The notes under the pieces: model-generated
The model's input: only the letters and a program-made list of their open reading frames with translations
The model's database searches: none
Told to the model about the DNA's origin: nothing
In this document: positions 1 to 8,645 of the stretch, piece after piece
Position numbering within the stretch: position 1 is the first letter of the stretch
Layout: each line of letters opens with the position of its first letter
Translations under genes and position numbers: made by a program
Origin: Limnohabitans sp. Rim8
Lineage (GTDB): Bacteria > Pseudomonadota > Gammaproteobacteria > Burkholderiales > Burkholderiaceae_C
NCBI RefSeq assembly: GCF_945901735.1
Contig: NZ_CAMDLM010000027.1
Span: forward strand, 1-56,789
Direction of reading: 5' to 3'
DNA length: 56,789 nucleotides

Positions 1-195
1 GATGATGCCAAACTATCCGAACGTGCTGACGCTCTTAAGCGTATCAAAGAAGAAATCAAATTCTATGAATTCAAGGCAACTGACTTTAAGGGATTGCTTA
101 AGTCACGTGTGACACAGAAACAAGTTGACGAGTTCTTAGCCAAAAAAGCCACTGACGCAAAGAAAGCCGCCGCACCTAAGAAACCTGTGAAATAA
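1..195 (+). CDS. Hypothetical protein, 3' part only
   Basis: An open frame enters from the left edge and ends at TAA 193-195, giving the last 64 residues of a protein that starts outside the window. The visible part is strongly charged, with a helical acidic/basic stretch followed by a Lys/Ala/Pro-rich tail ending in PKKPVK. Such basic tails are common in small nucleic-acid-binding proteins, but I recognise no domain. Codon use and AT content match the neighbouring mobile-element genes, and the next gene starts 17 bases downstream on the same strand, so the two may be co-transcribed. Confidence 0.6.
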   Translation, partial: DDAKLSERADALKRIKEEIKFYEFKATDFKGLLKSRVTQKQVDEFLAKKATDAKKAAAPKKPVK

Positions 196-212
196 GTTTT
201 ATCGAGTGTTTT

Positions 213-680
213 ATGAAAAAAGCTACTCGACTTTTTCTAAAGCAACGTCCTAATGCTGAGTATGTAATGGTGGAAGAAGTTAAGCTTGATGGAGCCTTAC
301 CCAACCACTGTTATCAAAACGCTGAAAAGCTTGCTAAAACAAATGAAGCAGACTTAATGATTGTTTCTGGTTGGATGGTAGGCGACTACTTCGGTGAACG
401 TGGCACACCTATCATTCCACATTATTGGGTTTGTAATGAAAAGACGAATCGGTATTACGACTCAACACCTAAACCAGACAACAACACGCAAAACTTTGAC
501 TATGTTGAAGACTTTGATATCTTCAAATATGGAAGTAAAGATGCTTACTTACCACTTTCATTAAAGTTGCTTAGCAATGGAAAATGGCAAGCTAGAAACG
601 AACTTGGCACAGGTTATATTGATTTAGATAAAGTTGACGTTGAACAACTTTACAAACTAAGATTTAATTCAAAAGATTAA
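213..680 (+). CDS. Hypothetical protein of the mobile element
   Basis: This 155-residue soluble protein has no signal peptide or membrane segment. A central stretch contains Trp/Tyr/His-rich motifs (GWMVGDYFGERG, IPHYWVCNEKTNRYYDSTP), resembling small phage or plasmid proteins that handle an incoming ligand, but I cannot name a family. The ATG at 213 follows the preceding gene closely and has only a weak Shine-Dalgarno sequence. Its last 17 bases overlap the convergent recombinase gene, each stop codon lying inside the other gene. Codon use is AT-rich like the rest of the element. Function unknown. Confidence 0.6.
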   Translation: MKKATRLFLKQRPNAEYVMVEEVKLDGALPNHCYQNAEKLAKTNEADLMIVSGWMVGDYFGERGTPIIPHYWVCNEKTNRYYDSTPKPDNNTQNFDYVEDFDIFKYGSKDAYLPLSLKLLSNGKWQARNELGTGYIDLDKVDVEQLYKLRFNSKD

Positions 681-1242
681 TCGCTTTACGTTTCATAGCG
701 TCATTGACGTCTATATAGCATTGAGTTGTGGATAAGTTAGCGTGACGAGCAATGCTCTGTAGCACCCTAACGCTAACTCCTTTGTCAGCCAAATTGGTAA
801 TTCCTGTGCGTCTTGGACTGTGACTACTACCACCTGAAATGGCACAGTTACGGAATAAGTGGTGAAAGTGCTGGCATAAGGTATTGCTATTCCAACCCTC
901 TTGTGGACGCTTTTGTGAATAGAAAAGCTTGTCCGTTATTTCTTTGTACGGCACAGCTCGAACGTAAGCCTGTAGTTCTTTGCGTAGCTTATCGCTGACA
1001 AAAACAGTACCGCCCTTACGCCCTTTTGTCTGTTCTGCTGTCAAGTAAATCTCAGTTTTAACCTTTCCCTCTGCGTCAAGTACGTCTGCGTAGCGTAGTG
1101 CCGCACATTCTTTTACACGTAGCATTGCGTACAGCATTGTCAAAAACATTGCCCTATTGCGTTCAGCGTGGGGACGTGTAGCAACGTAGTCCAGTACTCT
1201 TCGGATTTCTTGTTCTGTTAGCACTTTAGCCTGTTTAGACAT
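664..1242 (-). CDS. Small tyrosine recombinase (catalytic domain only)
   Basis: A 192-residue protein that is almost entirely the tyrosine-recombinase catalytic domain, without the usual N-terminal SAM-like core-binding domain. The expected catalytic residues are visible: Arg42 (AMLRVKE), Lys73 (TKGRKGG), His141 and Arg144 (HSPRR), His167 (ARHAN) and the nucleophile Tyr176 (QCYIDV). I chose the ATG at 1242 rather than the longer frame to 1332 because AAGGAG sits 8 bases upstream and the family begins MSKQAKVLT-like. Length and layout recall FimB/FimE-type and other compact recombinases found in proteobacterial plasmids and islands. It could resolve multimers, invert a segment or help excision; the sequence does not decide. 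It is separate from the large integrase beside guaA. Confidence 0.85.
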   Translation of the reverse strand: MSKQAKVLTEQEIRRVLDYVATRPHAERNRAMFLTMLYAMLRVKECAALRYADVLDAEGKVKTEIYLTAEQTKGRKGGTVFVSDKLRKELQAYVRAVPYKEITDKLFYSQKRPQEGWNSNTLCQHFHHLFRNCAISGGSSHSPRRTGITNLADKGVSVRVLQSIARHANLSTTQCYIDVNDAMKRKAINLLN

Positions 1243-1382
1243 TAGCGTTCTCCTTAATGTAAGCTTTTCAGTGCGTAAAGTGTATTTTCTTTGTTTCTCA
1301 ATTCCTACCGTTTTTTTACCTAAGTGCGTCAATGTATTTTCTCCAATGATTTCAAAGACTTAAAGGTTCTTTGACTTAAAAA

Positions 1383-1406
1383 CAAAGCTTTTAGTAATTA
1401 GCTTTG
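1383..1406. repeat. Inverted repeat CAAAGCT/AGCTTTG
   Basis: Perfect 7-base arms around a 10-base AT-rich spacer, in the gene-free gap of the mobile element. It could form a hairpin or act as a protein site. Confidence 0.5.
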
Positions 1407-1547
1407 GTTTTGTATTTATTGGAATTTTTGGGTGATTGCGACTTTTTTAAGCAGACTTGCGTATAAGCCCTGTACGCTGTCGCAAGCTGTACCAGCTACC
1501 CAAGCTTAGCTCAGCTTCTTTTGTGCGTTTGTAGCTTGTTTAATTCA

Positions 1548-1625
1548 GTCTACATAGCTACTTTCTTTGTCTTGCTACTCTTAACTTCGCTTGTATTACA
1601 CTGTCAGTCCTGCTTAGATGTAGAC
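1548..1625. repeat. Inverted repeat GTCTACAT ... ATGTAGAC
   Basis: Perfect 8-base arms at 1548-1555 and 1618-1625, separated by 62 bases, in the candidate origin region. The intervening stretch contains TGTCAGTCCT (1602-1611), which recurs in the terminator stem at 2823-2832. Confidence 0.4.
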
Positions 1626-1671
1626 ATTCTGAGTGTTTGACATTAAGCTGTAATGTTTGGGCAAAGCTTCG

Positions 1672-1698
1672 CCAATTAAAGCTAACAAGCTTTATTGG
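1672..1698. repeat. Strong hairpin downstream of rep
   Basis: An 11-base stem with one bulged T (arms 1672-1683 and 1688-1698, loop AACA) lies 35 bases past the rep stop codon. There is no T-run in the rep direction, so it is a poor intrinsic terminator. A structured nick site or transcript-stabilising hairpin is as likely. Confidence 0.5.
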
Positions 1699-1732
1699 AA
1701 GTAGCAAGAGCCAAACGTGGGCAGTAATGCTA

Positions 1733-2257
1733 TTAAGCTAAAGTCCAAAGCACGTTGTCCGTGTCTTTAGTACCTATCTCTTTTGTGATGTACTCAAACC
1801 ATCCGCTGTCCGTAACATCAACCTTATGCTCAGCGTCTATGTGCTCAACATTAAGCTTGGCGTTCGTAACAAGCCTATCAAACTGATTAAACTTTACGTG
1901 ACTTGGCAAACCGCCAATGGCAAAGTGAAGATGTAAATTCTTATTGCTACGCTCACCTTCAACCACTGGCAAATACTTAAGCGAGAGTCCAAACTTGTCA
2001 GCACCACGTTTACCAAAAACTTCTCTGTTAAGTTTCTGCGTAAAGCGTTTGGCAATACGTTCACAGTCAATACGTGTCAGCTTACGCTTGTATGTACCTC
2101 TGTCTGTAGTCTCAACAATAGTTTGCTTCAAAGTCAACGTCAAAGCTAACGGGAAATCCTTACTCATTCCGCTTAACCACGTGCGTGTCGCCGCCTTCTG
2201 CGTAGGCAAGGCAAGTGGGTTATAGGCTGTACGAATGCGAATATCTTGTAGTTTCAT
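1733..2257 (-). CDS. HUH endonuclease, rolling-circle replication initiator-like
   Basis: The 174-residue protein shows the three motifs of rolling-circle initiators in order: a hydrophobic motif 1 strand (FPLALTLTLKQ, about 35-45), the metal-binding HUH motif 2 (HLHFAI, His109 and His111), and motif 3 with a single catalytic Tyr (WFEYITKEI, Tyr156 and Lys159). It is short and has no helicase domain, so it would nick and join DNA and rely on a host helicase. The start at 2257 has AAAGG directly upstream with very short spacing; Met31 is a possible later start. It diverges from the DUF6641 gene across a 104-base promoter region and is followed by the palindrome-rich gap. Relaxase or single-strand transposase roles are alternatives. 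Confidence 0.75.
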   Translation of the reverse strand: MKLQDIRIRTAYNPLALPTQKAATRTWLSGMSKDFPLALTLTLKQTIVETTDRGTYKRKLTRIDCERIAKRFTQKLNREVFGKRGADKFGLSLKYLPVVEGERSNKNLHLHFAIGGLPSHVKFNQFDRLVTNAKLNVEHIDAEHKVDVTDSGWFEYITKEIGTKDTDNVLWTLA

Positions 2258-2285
2258 ACCTTTATTTATGCGAAACCAAAGGAAA

Positions 2286-2297
2286 GAAAATATTTTC
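2286..2297. promoter_or_regulatory. Perfect 12-base palindrome in divergent promoter region
   Basis: GAAAATATTTTC lies between the divergently transcribed rep (start 2257) and DUF6641 (start 2362) genes. Position and symmetry suggest an operator for a dimeric regulator, but no binding protein is identified. Confidence 0.35.
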
Positions 2298-2361
2298 CCT
2301 TCGGTTGTCCTTAATAAAGTCTGAAGTTACATTAAAAGTTCACTTAACAAAAGGAGCTTTT

Positions 2362-2799
2362 ATGTCTTTTATCGCCAAACTTAAGCTTGTAGCAAGCAAG
2401 CGTGAACGTAACCTTAGCCCAATTATGTTGCGTAGGCAGAAACTTGCTACGAAAATTGAAGAACAACTTGAACTTGCTCGTTGCCAAAAGAACGGTACTT
2501 TATACGCTCCTAAGCGTCTTAAGACTGTGACTAATGAAGCTGGAGAACGTGTTGTAGTTGAAACTACCAAACGTGTTAAAGAATGGTTTTGGACAACACC
2601 TACAAACAAAATCAACCTTAGTGTGCGTTACGGTAGCAAGACTTTGGAACTTGCTAAAGGTAAGAATGCTATTGAACTTGGCACACAAGACGAACTAATT
2701 GAAACCTTAGCCTTACTTCAGCAAGTTGTAATCGGAGGCGAATTGGACGAAGCAATCAACAACGCAAGCGATAAGCTACGAGCTGGCTTTGCCAAATGA
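2362..2799 (+). CDS. DUF6641 family protein
   Basis: This 145-residue protein matches my recollection of DUF6641: an N-terminal basic segment (MSFIAKLKLVASKRERNLSP), RRQKLATKIEEQLELA, then TLYAPKRLKTV, a central WFWTTPTNKINLSVRYG core, and an ELAKGKNAIE motif before a helical C-terminus. The family occurs in phages, plasmids and islands of proteobacteria, and its function is unknown. The ATG at 2362 is fixed by AAGGAG five bases upstream; the open frame reaches further upstream but without a ribosome site. A strong hairpin terminator follows seven bases after the stop, so it is expressed as a single-gene unit. Confidence 0.8.
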   Translation: MSFIAKLKLVASKRERNLSPIMLRRQKLATKIEEQLELARCQKNGTLYAPKRLKTVTNEAGERVVVETTKRVKEWFWTTPTNKINLSVRYGSKTLELAKGKNAIELGTQDELIETLALLQQVVIGGELDEAINNASDKLRAGFAK

Positions 2800-2805
2800 T
2801 TGATT

Positions 2806-2840
2806 AAGGACTGGCACACAAGTGTCAGTCCTTGTCTTCT
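2806..2840 (+). terminator. Intrinsic terminator after DUF6641 gene
   Basis: A 12-base stem with one G-T pair (arms 2806-2817 and 2822-2833) closes an ACAA loop and is followed by a T-rich tail (GTCTTCT). It starts seven bases after the DUF6641 stop codon. Confidence 0.7.
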
Positions 2841-2872
2841 ATTCTCGCTAAATATAAGAATAGGAGACAGTT

Positions 2873-3394
2873 ATGAGGATTAGTGAGATAACAGACGCAC
2901 AAGGACAGTTGGAGCTACTACGCACAGTAATTGACAATACTTGGACAGCAATAGCACAGCAAGCAGAACAAGAGAAACGTGCGGAAGCTGAGCGTAAGGC
3001 ACAGGTTAAGCTTAAACCACGTGGTAAGAAATCAAGTAAGGGTACAAGCATACGTATACCCACCCCTCCACCACCCCCTATCAAAAAGCCACAAGCCCCC
3101 TTAGCTAAACAGCCACCCTCTCCACTTAACAAGCCCAACCCTAACGCCTTAAACGCTGTAAAGCCTCTACCCCCTACCAACCCTCAGCTTAAACAACAGC
3201 CTACAAACACAGCAATCAACCCTAAGCTTGCTTCTACTCCACACCCTAATCCTATAGCCACTACCCCAATAAAACCGTCTAATGGCTTAAAAATGGGGTA
3301 TTTTGGCAAGAATATAGGTGCTACAGAAAAAGAAGATGATGGGGATGACAGGCATAGCAAAAATGGTATTGCCACCCTTAAAAAAACAGCTTAA
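2873..3394 (+). CDS. Proline-rich hypothetical protein
   Basis: A 173-residue protein with a well-placed AGGAG ahead of ATG 2873. Residues 1-40 are predicted helical and end in a Glu/Lys/Arg-rich coiled stretch (EQEKRAEAERKAQVKLK). Residues about 60-135 form a low-complexity Pro/Asn/Lys region with runs such as PTPPPPP. The C-terminal 35 residues contain a hydrophobic/glycine motif (KMGYFGKNIG) and an acidic cluster. No signal peptide or membrane segment is seen. The layout suggests a linker or scaffold protein, but I do not recognise a family. It ends one base before the convergent AraC-like gene. Confidence 0.6.
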   Translation: MRISEITDAQGQLELLRTVIDNTWTAIAQQAEQEKRAEAERKAQVKLKPRGKKSSKGTSIRIPTPPPPPIKKPQAPLAKQPPSPLNKPNPNALNAVKPLPPTNPQLKQQPTNTAINPKLASTPHPNPIATTPIKPSNGLKMGYFGKNIGATEKEDDGDDRHSKNGIATLKKTA

Positions 3395-3395
3395 C

Positions 3396-3734
3396 TCAAC
3401 CTTCTTCGTTACCAGTCTTGTTGATACTGTTGAACAAGTTTGCTTGTGGGTAGCGTGGCAAATCTTTCTTCTTTTGTTCTCTTACGTTCTTAATGTATGC
3501 CATTGGCGTTTGATGCTTATGGATTTGAAAGAGTGAAATCAACTCTTTATGGGACAAGCCACTTTGCTTAGAAAGCTGTTCCCATCCAATACTACTGTCA
3601 CAATTTTCCGCTATCCAAACGCATAACGCCTCTACCCTTTCAGTGTTAGAGGCTGTTAAGATTGTGCTGATTTTGGTAACACGACTCATTGTGTTGTGGT
3701 TTTCAACAATTAGAACCGCACTATTTTGGGGCAT
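3396..3734 (-). CDS. Single-domain AraC-type HTH regulator
   Basis: Residues about 30-92 form an AraC/XylS helix-turn-helix pair: RVEALCVWIAENCDS, then WEQLSKQSGLSHKELISLF, then HKHQTPMAYIKNVREQKK. There is no sensory or cupin domain, so it may respond to no ligand or be a stand-alone DNA-binding factor. Start choice is uncertain: GTG 3740, ATG 3734 and ATG 3689 are all in frame, none with a good Shine-Dalgarno. A 7-base inverted repeat sits directly upstream of ATG 3734 and could be its own operator. Codon use matches the mobile element, which suggests it controls element genes. Confidence 0.7.
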   Translation of the reverse strand: MPQNSAVLIVENHNTMSRVTKISTILTASNTERVEALCVWIAENCDSSIGWEQLSKQSGLSHKELISLFQIHKHQTPMAYIKNVREQKKKDLPRYPQANLFNSINKTGNEEG

Positions 3735-3738
3735 TGGC

Positions 3739-3755
3739 ACTGATTCGTAATCAGT
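3739..3755. promoter_or_regulatory. Inverted repeat at start of AraC-like gene
   Basis: ACTGATT and AATCAGT arms around CGT lie just upstream of ATG 3734 of the AraC-like gene. This would fit autoregulation, although AraC proteins more often use direct repeats. Bases 3756-3965 beyond it hold AT-rich sequence with short imperfect repeats and no gene. Confidence 0.35.
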
Positions 3756-3965
3756 AAAAACCCTTGTTTCGCTTAAGAAATTCCATAAGTTACCCTTAAA
3801 AAATAGTTACGCAATTTCTTTGGGGTACTGAGAACCTAACCACTGGTGATTTAATCTAACCTAAAATTGGTTCTGTAGCTCTTAAAAAAATGGGCTACGA
3901 AAAATTGTAGTCAAGTACTTACACTTTTGGGGTGGTGATTTTTTACCTATACCCCCACCCTACCC

Positions 3966-5252
3966 TTACTTAGGAATCAGCATTCCATCCTTAACGTAGT
4001 AGCCAGCAAGTGCGTTACTCACCATCTTCTCTTCCGTTGTATGGTAATACGTCTTCTCAATCTGTGTAATGCTTGTGCCACACATCTCCGCAACAATAGC
4101 TGGCGGAAGATTACTGTTGACACGTTGCGTAATGAAGTAGTGACGCAGACTATACGGAACTAATCCACGCTTATCTTTGTTTGGAATCTTTGCTAAAACA
4201 ATCAAATTATCAAAGTGAACTCCAATAGCTCTTGCCGTAACAGCAGTCTCGCCATTAGTGCTAAACATTAGTTCGTCTTGTACCAAAGCCATTAAGTCAG
4301 GCTCTAATATCTTGCCTGTGTGCCTTTGTCTTGTAAGTTCAATTAAGCCTTTCAAGTACACAGAATCCTTAACAACAAACTGACGTGTCTTCCTAACTTT
4401 GCTTGTCTCACCACGTACAGTAATCTTAAGCAAGTCAAATGGGTTTTTCCTTGCTACCTCGTGCTCCATATCCTCAACGTCACTCCACTTAAGCTGTAGC
4501 TGTTCGCCACGTCTTAAGCCTGTTATTAAACTGAACCCCAAGTAATAACCGCACACAGCTTTGACTAAGTTATTTGGCTCAGTCAAATCCTTTTCAGCTT
4601 CCTTAATGTACTTACTTAACTCAACAGTCCAACGTGCCACTTCGTCATCCGTGAAAGTATTACGTCTGTTTTCTTCAGCACCTTTGTCCACAGCTTTAAG
4701 CTTCTTAAAGTCAAAGCCGTCAATGTAAGTTTCTTTCTTTTTGTAAAGCCAAGCCATCATTGCGTTGACTGAACTTTGCTCATTTTCTACAGTTGTTTGA
4801 CTTATTTTTATCGTTTCTTTTTTCTTAGTCTTAGTACGGCTGGCATAGTAATTTTCACAATCAGTACGTTCAAGCTCCTTAAGCTTTACGTCTTTACCAA
4901 TAAACTTTAACCAATGGTTAAGATGTGTTGCGATTGTGTTGTATCTACCGCTGACGATATATCCGTTAGTAACATCTTTTTTACGATGTTCTAAATACAT
5001 CTCAACACCCATACGTGTTGTGATTGAAAAGTACGTTTTTCCTTGTAGCTGTCCCGCCATAAGCTCGTGATAGTGGAGCTTGGCTTTATCTATAGCTGTG
5101 CTTCTGTTGCGTGTCTTTAAGCTAAATCGTGCGTACTTGTGTTCCTTAGCAAGCCACATACGCATTTGCCAATATTCGCCACGTTTGTAGACTAACGCTT
5201 CCTCAAATATGGGAACTTCGTCGTCATTAAATTCAGCTTTTTTGAGTGCCAT
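3966..5252 (-). CDS. Tyrosine integrase of the guaA-inserted element
   Basis: This 428-residue site-specific recombinase has the phage-integrase layout: an N-terminal arm-binding segment (about 1-75), a SAM-like core-binding domain (about 75-190, containing YLEHRKK and WLKFIGKD), and a catalytic domain (about 195-415). Catalytic residues are Arg247 (ITGLRRGE), a beta-hairpin Lys near 285-288 (TSKVRKTR), Arg370 in PYSLRHYF with Tyr in place of the usual first His, and the nucleophile Tyr402 (EKTYYHTT). It lies 160 bases from the guaA stop codon with the same orientation, as expected for an integrase that recombines at the guaA 3' end. No strong Shine-Dalgarno is visible. The gene is AT-rich and intact. 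Confidence 0.92.
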   Translation of the reverse strand: MALKKAEFNDDEVPIFEEALVYKRGEYWQMRMWLAKEHKYARFSLKTRNRSTAIDKAKLHYHELMAGQLQGKTYFSITTRMGVEMYLEHRKKDVTNGYIVSGRYNTIATHLNHWLKFIGKDVKLKELERTDCENYYASRTKTKKKETIKISQTTVENEQSSVNAMMAWLYKKKETYIDGFDFKKLKAVDKGAEENRRNTFTDDEVARWTVELSKYIKEAEKDLTEPNNLVKAVCGYYLGFSLITGLRRGEQLQLKWSDVEDMEHEVARKNPFDLLKITVRGETSKVRKTRQFVVKDSVYLKGLIELTRQRHTGKILEPDLMALVQDELMFSTNGETAVTARAIGVHFDNLIVLAKIPNKDKRGLVPYSLRHYFITQRVNSNLPPAIVAEMCGTSITQIEKTYYHTTEEKMVSNALAGYYVKDGMLIPK

Positions 5253-5353
5253 TGGACTTTAGAGTAACTACGTTTTTGAGTAGTAGCAACGCTGTGCTAC
5301 TTAACGTGTAACTGTAAAGTCTTTTCTCAATAAAATCAACAGACTTTTTGAGT
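5239..5353. repeat. Three TTTTTGAGT direct repeats near integrase start
   Basis: Copies at 5239-5247, 5273-5281 and 5345-5353, all in one orientation, span the integrase start and the gap to guaA. The gap also holds a 7-base inverted repeat (AGTAGCA/TGCTACT, 5282-5301) and paired arms TAAGTTG/CAACTTA before 5401. The set resembles integrase or excisionase arm-type sites; this is inferred from position. Confidence 0.4.
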
Positions 5354-5394
5354 TTGTGAAACAAGTGTGTAAGTTGAAAACCTATATAAATCAA

Positions 5395-5427
5395 CAACTT
5401 AGCTAACAAAAGTCACTCCCACTCAAT
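5395..5427. other. Candidate attachment site at the guaA 3' end
   Basis: The change from AT-rich element to GC-rich chromosome falls at the guaA stop codon (5413-5415). The guaA 3' end is a known integration hotspot for genomic islands. The core is expected within the last codons of guaA (minus strand ATTGAGTGGGAGTGA). The matching copy should lie left of the window; no second CACTCCCACTC occurs in 1-5400. Confidence 0.6.
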
Positions 5428-7026
5428 CGTCGCCGGTGGTTTTGAACTCACGTCGTAAGTCACCCGGTTGATGCCGCGCACCTCGTTGATGATGCGGCCC
5501 GACACTTTCTTGAGCAGCGAATAGGGCAGCTCGGCCCAGTCGGCGGTCATGAAGTCGCTGGTTTGCACCGCGCGCAGGGCCACCACATAGTCATACGTGC
5601 GGCCGTCGCCCATCACGCCCACGCTTTTCACGGGCAGGAACACGGCAAAGGCTTGGCTGGTCAGGTCGTACCAGGTCTTGCCGGTTTCATCGGTGAAGTT
5701 GCGCAGCTCTTCGATGAAGATAGCATCGGCCCGGCGCAGCAGGTCAGCGTATTCCTTTTTGACTTCGCCCAAGATGCGCACGCCAAGGCCTGGGCCTGGG
5801 AAGGGGTGGCGGTAGACCATTTCGCGCGGCAAGCCCAGGGCCACGCCGAGTTCGCGCACTTCGTCTTTGAACAGCTCGCGCAGTGGCTCCAGCAGTTTCA
5901 GGCCCAACTGCTCGGGTAAGCCGCCCACGTTGTGGTGGCTCTTGATGGTGACGGCTTTTTTGCTCTTGGCGCCGCCGCTTTCAATCACGTCGGGGTAGAT
6001 GGTGCCTTGGGCCAGGAAGCTTGCACCTTTGTGGCCACCGTCGCCCGCCTTGAGCTTGGCCGCTTGTTGCTTGAACACATCGACGAACAGGCCGCCGATG
6101 ATCTTGCGCTTGGCTTCTGGTTCGCTCACGCCCGCCAGCTTGCCCAGGAACAAATCGCTGGCATCGACACGGATGACTTTCGCGTGCAGCTTGCCAACGA
6201 ACATCTCCATGACCATGTCGCCCTCGTTCAGGCGCAGCAGGCCGTGGTCCACAAACACACAGGTCAACTTGTCGCCGATGGCACGGTGGATCAAGGCTGC
6301 AGCCACCGATGAATCGACGCCACCCGACAAGCCAAGAATGACTTCTTCGTTACCCACTTGCTCGCGGATTTTGGCCACGGCTTCTTCGATGTAGTCGCCC
6401 ATGATCCAGTCGGGGCGGGCCTGGCAAATGTCGAGCACAAAGCGGTTCAGCAGCGCCTGGCCCTGCACGGTGTGCGTGACTTCGGGGTGGAACTGCACCG
6501 CGTAAAAGCGGCGGGCCTCGTCGGCCATGCCCGCTATCGGGCAAGCCGAGGTCGAGGCCATGAGCTGGAAGCCGGCAGGCATGGCCGTGACCTTGTCGCC
6601 GTGGCTCATCCAGACCTTGAGCATGCCGTGGCCCTCGGGCGTGGCGAAGTCTTCAATGCCCTTCAGCAGTTCGGTGTGGCCGTGGGCGCGGACTTCGGCG
6701 TAGCCAAACTCGCGTGTGGTGCCCGCTTCTACCTTGCCGCCGAGTTGCTGAGCCATGGTCTGCATGCCGTAGCAAATGCCCAAGACCGGCACGCCCAGCT
6801 CAAACACCGCATCGGGCGCTTTGTCGTCCACCTCGTAAACGCTGGCGTGGCTGCCCGACAGAATCACACCCTTCAGGTTGCCGTCTTTGGCGTATTCACG
6901 CACCCAGTCGCTGCTCACATCACAAGGATGCACTTCGCAAAAAACATGCGCTTCGCGCACACGGCGGGCGATGAGCTGGGTGACTTGCGAGCCGAAGTCG
7001 AGGATCAGGATCTTGGAGTGCTGCAT
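5413..7026 (-). CDS. guaA: GMP synthase (glutamine-hydrolysing)
   Basis: GuaA converts XMP to GMP using ATP and glutamine-derived ammonia. The 537-residue protein has an N-terminal class I glutamine amidotransferase domain with catalytic Cys85 (GICYGMQ) and a His/Glu pair in VQFHPEV. An ATP-pyrophosphatase domain with the P-loop LSGGVDSSV follows, then the C-terminal dimerisation domain ([11 protein letters not shown] to the end). Length is normal and the C-terminus (PPATIEWE) is intact, so the element inserted beside it has preserved or regenerated the coding end. It lies 70 bases downstream of guaB on the same strand with a terminator-like hairpin between, the usual proteobacterial guaBA order. 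Confidence 0.98.
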   Translation of the reverse strand: MQHSKILILDFGSQVTQLIARRVREAHVFCEVHPCDVSSDWVREYAKDGNLKGVILSGSHASVYEVDDKAPDAVFELGVPVLGICYGMQTMAQQLGGKVEAGTTREFGYAEVRAHGHTELLKGIEDFATPEGHGMLKVWMSHGDKVTAMPAGFQLMASTSACPIAGMADEARRFYAVQFHPEVTHTVQGQALLNRFVLDICQARPDWIMGDYIEEAVAKIREQVGNEEVILGLSGGVDSSVAAALIHRAIGDKLTCVFVDHGLLRLNEGDMVMEMFVGKLHAKVIRVDASDLFLGKLAGVSEPEAKRKIIGGLFVDVFKQQAAKLKAGDGGHKGASFLAQGTIYPDVIESGGAKSKKAVTIKSHHNVGGLPEQLGLKLLEPLRELFKDEVRELGVALGLPREMVYRHPFPGPGLGVRILGEVKKEYADLLRRADAIFIEELRNFTDETGKTWYDLTSQAFAVFLPVKSVGVMGDGRTYDYVVALRAVQTSDFMTADWAELPYSLLKKVSGRIINEVRGINRVTYDVSSKPPATIEWE

Positions 7027-7048
7027 GGCAAGCGTCGTTCTTTGAAAA

Positions 7049-7080
7049 GTGAAAAGGCGTCTGGGGTGCAGACGCCTTGA
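7049..7080 (-). terminator. Hairpin between guaB and guaA
   Basis: Ten-base arms (7054-7063 and 7069-7078) with a 5-base loop are followed on the minus strand by TTTTC. This is an intrinsic terminator or attenuator after guaB, which would uncouple guaA partly from guaB. Confidence 0.6.
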
Positions 7081-7096
7081 TGGTCAATTACAGATT

Positions 7097-8614
<1,518 letters not shown>

Positions 8615-8645
8615 TCATGCGCTCGATTGCGTGCTGATGACAGGG

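Larger units (their letters stand above)
1243..1732. other. 490-base gene-free, palindrome-rich gap (candidate origin)
   Basis: No credible gene lies between the small recombinase and the HUH Rep gene. The stretch is dense in AGCT (about 14 copies, where fewer than 2 are expected at this composition), including five AAGCTT, and holds at least three clear inverted repeats, at 1383-1406, 1548/1618-1625 and 1672-1698. Rolling-circle initiators usually nick at a hairpin near their own gene, so this gap, ending immediately after the rep stop codon, is the best candidate for the element's replication or transfer origin. That role is inference. Confidence 0.45.

Noticed and set aside
2848..3180. Minus-strand open frame opposite the proline-rich gene
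   Set aside because: Gly/Leu-rich antisense translation of proline codons; the plus-strand gene has a good ribosome site.
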